From Marinobacter sp. F3R11 (GTDB lineage Bacteria > Pseudomonadota > Gammaproteobacteria > Pseudomonadales > Oleiphilaceae), in the NCBI RefSeq assembly GCF_003318275.1, contig NZ_QOCH01000003.1:1-64000 (forward strand): a stretch of DNA of 64,000 nt. The letters are read 5' to 3'. Shown piece after piece: positions 34,961 to 42,054 of the stretch. A program made the position numbers and the translations under genes. Under the pieces are notes generated by a model. It saw only the letters and a program-made list of their open reading frames with translations. It ran no database searches and had not been told where the DNA came from. How positions within the stretch are numbered: the stretch's first letter is position 1; every line of letters starts with the position of its first letter.

Positions 34961-35953
34961 TCAACGTTTCAGATTTGCTTTCTCTGCAACGTCAGACCAC
35001 TTTTTCAACTCGCTCTGAACAAAATCACGGAAGTCATCTCCCACGACTGTTCCGGCTTCTGCGCCAAACTGTGGCAGGAACTTCTGGAAGTCCTCTCCCG
35101 CCATAACCTTATCAAGAGCTGCCTGAAGCTTGACCATCCCTTCTTCCGGGAAAGACTTGTGCGCAATCAAACCGAACCAGGCCGAGGTCTCATAGGTCTC
35201 AAGGCCATAACCTTTGCCTGCTTCCTGCATTGGTGGTACGTCTGGCAAAAACTCTGAAGCAGTCGGGGTCGTCACCGCCAGTGCTTTGAGTTTGCCTGAC
35301 TGAATGTGGGGATAAACCGTCGGCATATTCTCAAACGCCACATCCACATCACCTGACAGCAGAGCTGGAAGCGCCTCACCTGAACCACGGAAGGGTACAT
35401 GAACCAGTTTGGTCTGGGTCAGGTTCTTGAACAGTTCACCTGACATGTGAACCGAGCTGCCGATACCAGGTGAGCTGAAAGACAGCTCTTGCTCACGGGC
35501 AGCCTCTACAAATTCAGCAACAGTGTTATAAGGGCTGTCGCCCGGCACAACCATCACGTTCGGAATATTGATCACGTTGCGTACGAAGGCAAAGTCAGCC
35601 ACCGGATCGTAACGCAGGTTCGGATACAGGGACGCGCCGATCGTATGGCCGGGGGAGGCCATCAACAACATATGATCTGAACCACGCCCACCACGCGCCA
35701 ACTGACCCGTTGCCACTGTAGATCCGGCACCAGGACGGTTCTCGACAACGACGGTGGTCAGCTCTTTTTGCAGCAAATCAGCTACCTTTCGGGACAACAG
35801 ATCCGTGGTACCACCAGCAGAATAGGGAACCACCAGACGAATATTGTCCTCCGGCCATTCATCAGCCTGCGCCAACCCGCCCAAAGACAGTGATACAGCA
35901 GCCAGAGAGCACAGAATCTTAGTTTTCACTCGACTTTTCATTAATTTCATCAT
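34961..35953 (-). CDS. tctC: Tripartite tricarboxylate transporter, substrate-binding protein TctC
   Basis: This 330-residue periplasmic protein has a signal peptide (MKSRVKTKILCSLAAVSLSL, cleavage near AQA-DE). The mature part opens IRLVVPYSAGGTTDLLSRKVADLL, the carboxylate-binding loop of the Bug/TctC family, and has NRPGAGSTVATGQLAR. Several start codons are possible (35953, 35950, 35941); I choose 35953 for its GGAT upstream. The promoter region holds an IclR operator at 35986-36000. The family binds a ligand carboxylate; the exact acid is unknown. Confidence 0.9.
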   Translation of the reverse strand: MMKLMKSRVKTKILCSLAAVSLSLGGLAQADEWPEDNIRLVVPYSAGGTTDLLSRKVADLLQKELTTVVVENRPGAGSTVATGQLARGGRGSDHMLLMASPGHTIGASLYPNLRYDPVADFAFVRNVINIPNVMVVPGDSPYNTVAEFVEAAREQELSFSSPGIGSSVHMSGELFKNLTQTKLVHVPFRGSGEALPALLSGDVDVAFENMPTVYPHIQSGKLKALAVTTPTASEFLPDVPPMQEAGKGYGLETYETSAWFGLIAHKSFPEEGMVKLQAALDKVMAGEDFQKFLPQFGAEAGTVVGDDFRDFVQSELKKWSDVAEKANLKR

Positions 35954-35985
35954 TTTTGTGGTTATCCTACTCGGTAACAATACCT

Positions 35986-36000
35986 GTTCGCTTATCGAAC
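35986..36000. promoter_or_regulatory. IclR operator upstream of tctC
   Basis: GTTCGCTTATCGAAC fits the same GTTCG-N5-CGAAC dyad as the catI sites. A further half-site, GTTCG, begins at 36005, again about 19 bp on, as at catI. It is 33 bp upstream of tctC and probably overlaps its promoter. Confidence 0.7.
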
Positions 36001-36125
36001 TTATGTTCGCTAATTGCTCGCGGACGTAATCTCACATATTCATAAACAAGGTGCAAGATTTTTTCCCCCTGATTCAGCCAACAGCTTCAGGGAAAATGAG
36101 TCGCCAGCTACGTATTTGCCGGGAT

Positions 36126-36905
36126 TCAGGGCAGGAGGTCGGTAAGTTTCCGGGCAGCTTGCTGCATTATCGGCACATATTCCCGGATAATCTGATCCTT
36201 TGAGACCGAGCTGACATGGCTACTGGAGTTAAGTGCAAACCGGGCTGTTCCGCGACGGTCCAGCACCGGCACCGCAAGCGCGCGCATCCCCAGCTCCAGC
36301 TCCTGGTCCACAATGGCATAGCCATCAGAGCGAATATTTTTCAGCTCTGCTCGCAAGGCATCCGGCCCCTTGGTATAAGCCGTCAGTTTTTCAAAATGCG
36401 TTTTTTCAATGAGATCATCCAGCTCAGGGAGCTGCAGTGCCGACATAAGAATACGCCCGCCAGAAGTGGCGTAGGCGGGCAAACGGGCTCCAATCTGAAG
36501 GTTAAGTGGAATCAGACCACGGCGGGGAATCCGGGCAACATAGACAATATCGACACCATCGAGCACCTGTGCCGAACAGGATTCACCAAGCTTGTATGAG
36601 ACCTCCTCCATAACGGGCGTAATCGCTTCCGAGAAATCCAGAGTCGCAAGGTAAGAGTATCCAAGCTCAAGAACTTTGGCAGTCAGACCAAATTTCTTGT
36701 CATTCTGAGAGACATAGCCCAGCTTCTGCAATGTCAGCAGAAAACGGCGCGCAGACGCCCTCGACAAGTTGTTTTTTTCCGCAACTGCCGACAGCGTCAT
36801 TGATGGAGTTTCTGTGTCAAATGATCGTATGACTTCAAGCCCGCGTGCAAACGTTGACAGGAACTCCTTGTCTGCACCGGCAGCATCCGTATTCTGGCGA
36901 CTCAC
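36126..36905 (-). CDS. IclR-family regulator, PcaR-like, second copy
   Basis: This 259-residue paralogue of the regulator at 28908 has the same layout: FARGLEVIRSFD, HTH MTLSAVAEKNNLSRASARRFLLTLQKLGYV (about residues 35-64) and effector domain with AQVLDGVDIVYVARIPRR and MRALAVPVLDRRG. GTG start at 36905. It sits between tctC and the beta-oxidation genes on the same strand, and the operator at 35986 lies just downstream. It probably controls tctCBA and perhaps the acyl-CoA genes. Having two close IclR paralogues that can share one operator type is noteworthy. Confidence 0.9.
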   Translation of the reverse strand: MSRQNTDAAGADKEFLSTFARGLEVIRSFDTETPSMTLSAVAEKNNLSRASARRFLLTLQKLGYVSQNDKKFGLTAKVLELGYSYLATLDFSEAITPVMEEVSYKLGESCSAQVLDGVDIVYVARIPRRGLIPLNLQIGARLPAYATSGGRILMSALQLPELDDLIEKTHFEKLTAYTKGPDALRAELKNIRSDGYAIVDQELELGMRALAVPVLDRRGTARFALNSSSHVSSVSKDQIIREYVPIMQQAARKLTDLLP

Positions 36906-37070
36906 CCTGATTCATCCCTTCCGAATTAGCCTCAGCAACCATTTGATAACTGGTTGGTTGCTCGAAGCGGCGGATAATGACAGCGACGAATCGGCTATGC
37001 AAGCCACCTGCCCTCAAGGCGGACCAGGGGCTGGCATCTGTACCAAACCCCCGGTTTATGGGCCCAGATC

Positions 37071-39170
37071 TCAGTTCTTTTTAGCCATCCAGTCACCCAG
37101 AGTCTGGTTATTTCTGACCAGTTCTGTCAGCAAGGGGGCCGGGGCCCAGTGCGCCTCGCCAGTGCTTTTATGCAGGCTCTCGATACGCTCGTACACGGCG
37201 CTCAGTCCGCGCTGACTGGCATAAAACATGGGGCCACCCCGGTAGGAAGGAAAGCCATAACCGTGAACATACACAACGTCAATATCGCCCGGACGCTGTG
37301 CAATGCCTTCTTCGAGAATACGGAAACCTTCGTTGATCAGAGCCATCAGGTGCCGGTCCAGAATCTCTTCATCGCTGAGCACACGACGCTCTACACCCTG
37401 TAGCTTTGCCTGCTCTTCTATAACAGCAAGAACTTCCGGGTCCGCTGAGCGGGCACGGGTATCAGGGTCGTAACGATAGTATCCGGCGCCTGTCTTTTGC
37501 CCCAGTCTGCCCATTTCAACCAGCGCATCGGCAATGCAATAGCTGCGGGGATCACCCTTTTGCTCATCCGTCAGCGCCTGGCGTGCCTTGTACCCGATAT
37601 CGAGGCCCGCAAGATCGCCCACGGCCAGCGGGCCCATGGCCATGCCAAACCGGGTCAGCACACCATCAATCTGACCGGGTTCCGCACCCTCAATCATGCA
37701 AAGCTGGGCTTCGCGCGCGTATTGCCTCAACATCCGGTTCCCAATGAAGCCGTAGCAAACACCCGCCAGCACCGGCACCTTGCCTATGCGTTTGCCCAGA
37801 GCCATAGCCGTGGCAATAACATCTTCCGCAGTCTTGTCTGCGCGTACAACCTCAAGCAGACGCATAACGTTCGCCGGGCTGAAGAAGTGCAACCCCACAA
37901 CATCCTGAGGGCGCGAGGTCGCTGCAGCAATCTCGTTGACATCCAGATACGAGGTGTTCGACGCCAGAATAGCGCCCTCTTTGCAGACCTGATCAAGGCG
38001 GCCAAACACCTGCCTCTTCACGTCCATGCTTTCGAAAACGGCTTCGATCACCAGGTCAACATCCGCCAGATCTTCGTAATCCGTGGTGCCGCTGATCAAA
38101 CCCTGACGGGCAACTGCCTGCTCTTGCGATAGCTTGCCTTTGCTGACAGTGGTGGCGTAGTTCCTGGCAATCAGCGCCTGGCCTGCATCCAGAGCCTTCT
38201 GGTTCAGTTCCAGCAGGGTCACAGGGATACCTGCATTGGCAAAGGACATGGCAATTCCACCACCCATGGTGCCGGCACCAATGATAGCCACGCGATCAAT
38301 GGCCCGGGGCGCGACGGCCTTATCAAGCCCTGGCACTTTAGGTGCCTGACGTTCAGCAAAGAAGATATGCCGCAAAGCCGCCGATTGCTCCGACTGACAA
38401 CACTCGACAAAGCGGGAGCGCTCGTAAACCAGCCCCTCATCAAACGACTTCTCCATCGCAGCCTCGATGCAGTCAACAATACGCTGAGGCGCTTCCTGCC
38501 CACGTTTGCGCTTACGAAGCAGGTTGCGATATGCATCAAACGCTTCGCTGTCGAAACTCTCCTGCGGAATGGCAATTTCACTAATACGCCTTGGCCCGGC
38601 GCCCGCAGTTATCAGTTCACGGGCATATGCCAGCGCCGATTCCTCAACCTGACCATCAAACACACGATCAATCAGACCCTGCTCCAGTGCTTTCTGAGCG
38701 CTTATTTTCTGCCCGCTGGTGATCATATCGAGAGCAGCCTTCACGCCAATCAACCGGGGTACCCTCTGGGTCCCTCCCGCGCCGGGTAAAAGCCCAAGAT
38801 TGACCTCAGGCAGTCCAACCGCTGCAGAGTCTAGCGCGCAGCGGTAATGACAGCTCAGTGCCAATTCAAAGCCACCACCCAGGGCGGTGCCATGTATTGC
38901 TGCGATCACTGGTTTGGCGGAGTCTTCAATCGCTGCGTTTACCTGGGGCAGAGAAGGCTCTTCGATCGGCTTGCCGAATTCGCTGATGTCGGCACCAGCG
39001 ATAAACGTGCGGCCTTCGCACAGAATAACAATGGCTTTGGAGTCGTCTGTCTGTGCGGTGGTGATGGCCTCAAGAACGCCCTTGCGCACTCCGTGAGACA
39101 GGGCATTCACCGGCGGGTTATTAATACTGATAACGGCTAGTTCATCAACTCGACGATAAGAAACCAACAT
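37071..39170 (-). CDS. Fused enoyl-CoA hydratase / 3-hydroxyacyl-CoA dehydrogenase, copy 1
   Basis: This 699-residue protein has an N-terminal crotonase domain (about 1-190; oxyanion loop HGTALGGGFELALSCHY, catalytic Glu in LPEVNLGLLPGAGGTQR). The NAD domain begins near residue 290 (VAIIGAGTMGGGIAMSFANAG). A C-terminal dehydrogenase domain follows, with the dyad region VVGLHFFSPANVM. It hydrates a 2-enoyl-CoA and oxidises the 3-hydroxyacyl-CoA. It lies in an operon with a CoA-transferase and an acyl-CoA dehydrogenase. With PcaF it would take an adipyl-type CoA to succinyl-CoA and acetyl-CoA. A paralogue lies at 51793. Confidence 0.93.
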   Translation of the reverse strand: MLVSYRRVDELAVISINNPPVNALSHGVRKGVLEAITTAQTDDSKAIVILCEGRTFIAGADISEFGKPIEEPSLPQVNAAIEDSAKPVIAAIHGTALGGGFELALSCHYRCALDSAAVGLPEVNLGLLPGAGGTQRVPRLIGVKAALDMITSGQKISAQKALEQGLIDRVFDGQVEESALAYARELITAGAGPRRISEIAIPQESFDSEAFDAYRNLLRKRKRGQEAPQRIVDCIEAAMEKSFDEGLVYERSRFVECCQSEQSAALRHIFFAERQAPKVPGLDKAVAPRAIDRVAIIGAGTMGGGIAMSFANAGIPVTLLELNQKALDAGQALIARNYATTVSKGKLSQEQAVARQGLISGTTDYEDLADVDLVIEAVFESMDVKRQVFGRLDQVCKEGAILASNTSYLDVNEIAAATSRPQDVVGLHFFSPANVMRLLEVVRADKTAEDVIATAMALGKRIGKVPVLAGVCYGFIGNRMLRQYAREAQLCMIEGAEPGQIDGVLTRFGMAMGPLAVGDLAGLDIGYKARQALTDEQKGDPRSYCIADALVEMGRLGQKTGAGYYRYDPDTRARSADPEVLAVIEEQAKLQGVERRVLSDEEILDRHLMALINEGFRILEEGIAQRPGDIDVVYVHGYGFPSYRGGPMFYASQRGLSAVYERIESLHKSTGEAHWAPAPLLTELVRNNQTLGDWMAKKN

Positions 39171-39199
39171 GGAGAGGGTTCTCCTCCTGGATTGAATAG

Positions 39200-39229
39200 C
39201 GGAAGCCGCGCTCTGCGCAGCGGCTTCCG
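39200..39229. other. Intra-operon hairpin before hydratase/dehydrogenase fusion
   Basis: CGGAAGCCGC/GCGGCTTCCG is a perfect 10-bp stem with a 10-base loop in the 95-bp gap between the CaiB-type gene and the fusion gene. No T-run follows on the minus strand. It may stabilise or process the mRNA; full termination is unlikely. Confidence 0.6.
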
Positions 39230-39265
39230 GAGATGGAAATAATTGAAGAGCATGCAGCGGATAAA

Positions 39266-40489
39266 CTAGAGAACGCCTCTGGCCCGCAAAGATGCAATTT
39301 CTTCCGGAGACTTATCCAGCAAACGCTGAAGGACCGCATCTGTATCCTCTCCCAGCAGGGGGGGCGCTTTGCGATAGACTTGCTGGGTTTTGGAAAACTT
39401 GATCGGGTTGGCGATCCCCGGCACTTTCCCCAGCTGAGGGTGCTCCAGCTCGATTTTCATGTTGCGGGCCTGCACCTGGGGATCTTCAAAGACTTCCGCA
39501 AGATTCTGAATGGGACCACAGGGGACATGCACTCCGACCAGGCAATCCATCCATTCCCGGCTGGTTCTGGTACGAGTGGTCTCGCACAGCTTGCCGACCA
39601 GCTCTTCCCTGTGGAGGACCCTCTGTGGGTTAGTCACAAAGCGTGGATCTTCCGCCAGCTCGGTCCGCCCCATTGCCTCGCACAAACGCTGAAACTGTCC
39701 ATCGTTCCCGACGGCAATGATGACCTTCCCGTCTTTGGTGGGGAATGGCTGATAGGGAGCAAGATTGGGGTGATACTCTCCGGTGCGCCCGGGCACATTT
39801 CCGCTGCAGAAATAATTCAGGGCCTGATTAGCCATCCAGCTGACCTGCACATCCAGCAGCGCCATGTCGATGTGCTGCCCCTCACCGGTGTTAGTGCGGT
39901 GATGAACAGCTGACAGGATTGCAATCACGGAGTTCATACCGGTGGTCAGATCGGCTACCGCCATTCCCACTCGCATCGGGCCTGCGCCAGGCTCGCCATC
40001 GGGGACACCGGTAATGCTCATCAGCCCGGACTGTGCCTGAATCAGATAGTCGTAGCCCGCATCCGCCGCCATCGGGCCGGTATGACCGAACCCGGTGACA
40101 GAACAGTAAATCAGACCGGGGTTGATTTTGGACAGGTCAGAATATCCCAGACCTTTTTTGTCGAGTCCTCCGGTTTTGAAGTTCTCAACCAGCACGTCGC
40201 ACTCTGCAACCAGCTCCCGAATAATCGCCTGCCCGTCCGGACTGCCGATGTCCAGGGTGACCGAGTGTTTTCCCCGGTTGGCGGAAAGGTAATAGGCTGA
40301 CTGTTTGGTGGTATTGCCCTGTGCATCCTTGAACCAGGGAGGCCCCCAGTGACGGGTGTCATCACCCAGGCCCGGTCGCTCGATCTTGATAACCTCGGCA
40401 CCCAGATCTGCGAGGATCTGGGTGCACCAGGGGCCTGCCATAACGCGGGATAAATCAAGTACTCGAATACCTGACAATGGGCCTGACAT
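39266..40489 (-). CDS. CaiB/BaiF (family III) CoA-transferase
   Basis: This 407-residue enzyme starts with GIRVLDLSRVMAGPWCTQILADLGAEVIKIERPG. Catalytic Asp is expected in HIDMALLDVQVSWM (near residue 193), and GDDTRHWGPP is conserved. Family III transferases move CoA between acyl-CoA and acid through an aspartyl-CoA adduct. In this operon it would activate the imported dicarboxylate using succinyl-CoA or another donor. It is 14 bp downstream of the acyl-CoA dehydrogenase gene. Glutarate and adipate CoA-transferases of this family are known; the exact acid is inferred. Confidence 0.92.
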   Translation of the reverse strand: MSGPLSGIRVLDLSRVMAGPWCTQILADLGAEVIKIERPGLGDDTRHWGPPWFKDAQGNTTKQSAYYLSANRGKHSVTLDIGSPDGQAIIRELVAECDVLVENFKTGGLDKKGLGYSDLSKINPGLIYCSVTGFGHTGPMAADAGYDYLIQAQSGLMSITGVPDGEPGAGPMRVGMAVADLTTGMNSVIAILSAVHHRTNTGEGQHIDMALLDVQVSWMANQALNYFCSGNVPGRTGEYHPNLAPYQPFPTKDGKVIIAVGNDGQFQRLCEAMGRTELAEDPRFVTNPQRVLHREELVGKLCETTRTRTSREWMDCLVGVHVPCGPIQNLAEVFEDPQVQARNMKIELEHPQLGKVPGIANPIKFSKTQQVYRKAPPLLGEDTDAVLQRLLDKSPEEIASLRARGVL

Positions 40490-40503
40490 AAGGGTCTCCT
40501 AGA

Positions 40504-41664
40504 TCAAAGGGTGTTTTGGGCGTTACGGATAATCTGTTTGGCAATAACCAGTTGCTGGATCTGAGAAGTGCCTTCGTACAAGCGGAACAGGCGCACATCC
40601 CGGTAAAAACGCTCGACACAGTATTCACTGATATAACCTGCCCCACCGTGAACCTGCACGGCGCGATCAGCAACGCGACCTACCATTTCAGTGCAGTACA
40701 ATTTGCAGCTGGCCGCATTCAGGGAAACAGGTTCACCGGCGTCGTAGGAGCGCGCTGTCGCTTCGACCATACACTTGCCGGCATAGTACTCTGTCTGGCT
40801 ATCAGCAAGCATTGCCTGCACCAGTTGGAAGTTGCTGATTTCAGTTCCGAATTGCTTGCGTTGAGTGGCGTAGTTAACACTCTCATCAATCAGACGCCTG
40901 GCGGTACCCACACTCAGGGCGCTTATGTGGAGGCGTCCCCGGTCCAGCACCTTCATCGCGGTTTTAAAACCCTGGCCTTCCTTGCCACCGATCAGCGCAT
41001 CCGCCGGTACCCGCACGTTTTCAAAAATAACATCACAGGTATGTGCTCCTTTCTGCCCCATCTTCTTATCGGGCTTGCCCAGTGATATACCTGGCAGCGT
41101 TGCATCCACCAGGAATGCAGACACTCCCCGGCCGCCTTCTTCACGAGTGCCGGTTCTTGCCATCACGGTGAACACCCCGGCACGGGGAGCGTTAGTGATA
41201 AAGCGTTTGCTTCCGTTGATAATATAATCATCACCGTCGCGACGAGCACTGGTCATAACCGAGCCGGCATCAGAACCCGCATCGGCCTCGGTGAGAGCAA
41301 ACGAACCAATCAACTCTCCTGTGGCCAGCCTGGGCAGGTATCTGGCTTTCTGCTCAGGAGTGCCATCAATCACAATACCCTGGGAGCCAATACCAACGTT
41401 GGTGCCGAACATGGAACGGAACACCGGCGAGGTGTATCCCATTTCCTGGATAATGGCCACTTCTTCAGCCATGCTCAGGCCCAGCCCCCCGAACTCCTCT
41501 GGAATGGACAAACCGAACAGGCCCATTTCCTTCATTTCATCAATCACTTCTTCGGGGATACGGTCTTCTTCCGCAACCTGCATCTCCAGCGGTATAAGGC
41601 GATCCCGCACATAACGGCGCACGCTCTCGATGAATTGGTTCAGAGTTTCTTGATCAAGCGCCAT
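40504..41664 (-). CDS. Acyl-CoA dehydrogenase, probable dicarboxylyl-CoA (DcaA-like)
   Basis: This 386-residue flavoprotein has the ACAD signatures: GSFALTEADAGSDAGSVMTSA, QVHGGAGYISEYCVERFYRDVR and the catalytic glutamate E364 in RLYEGTSQIQQ. ATG 41664 follows GGAGG; the GTG 12 bp upstream is not preferred. It makes the 2-enoyl-CoA that the fused hydratase/dehydrogenase uses. It is the first gene of the operon, with a 390-bp leader region behind it. The chain substrate is inferred from its neighbours. Confidence 0.92.
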   Translation of the reverse strand: MALDQETLNQFIESVRRYVRDRLIPLEMQVAEEDRIPEEVIDEMKEMGLFGLSIPEEFGGLGLSMAEEVAIIQEMGYTSPVFRSMFGTNVGIGSQGIVIDGTPEQKARYLPRLATGELIGSFALTEADAGSDAGSVMTSARRDGDDYIINGSKRFITNAPRAGVFTVMARTGTREEGGRGVSAFLVDATLPGISLGKPDKKMGQKGAHTCDVIFENVRVPADALIGGKEGQGFKTAMKVLDRGRLHISALSVGTARRLIDESVNYATQRKQFGTEISNFQLVQAMLADSQTEYYAGKCMVEATARSYDAGEPVSLNAASCKLYCTEMVGRVADRAVQVHGGAGYISEYCVERFYRDVRLFRLYEGTSQIQQLVIAKQIIRNAQNTL

Positions 41665-42054
41665 TGCGGCCTCCACACTTATTGCGAATTAACGAAAACT
41701 GCCCATCAAAGGGGCAGGGAAATACAGAAAATAAATGCCCTAAAAGGACGGTTGTATCGATCAGGGCAAAACAAGACAGGTTTCAGCCGCAAGAGGCTAT
41801 CCGCGCGTCACGCCGGTATGGCGTTCCGGCAATACGGCGTTGGGAAATCACTATCGGGTCCTTCGACGCACCGAGCATTGCAGAAGAACTATCCGGCAAG
41901 AACACCGCTGCGGCAAAACACCGGGAGGGCAAGATACCATCTCAAAAAAGAAGCCACTATATATACTTTATATACATCCGATATAATTTTTGTATATCTT
42001 GCCACTACAACAATCCGATACCTCTCTCATGGGTGGGCTGAGGGGCATCCTTGG
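41665..42054. other. Gene-free stretch, promoter region of acyl-CoA dehydrogenase operon
   Basis: No gene is supported here. Features seen: a 5-5-5 dyad ACGCC-GGTAT-GGCGT at 41810-41824; an AT-rich block at 41958-41998 with an inverted repeat GATATA/TATATC (41980-41998, 7-base loop). The AT-rich block may be a promoter or operator for the minus-strand operon, though it is about 300 bp from the start codon. No clear terminator for the GGDEF-EAL gene is visible. Confidence 0.45.

Noticed and set aside
36061..36098. CCCTGA/TCAGGG inverted repeat after the second IclR gene as terminator
   Set aside because: Long 14-base loop and no T-run in the direction of transcription; kept out of the feature list as too weak.
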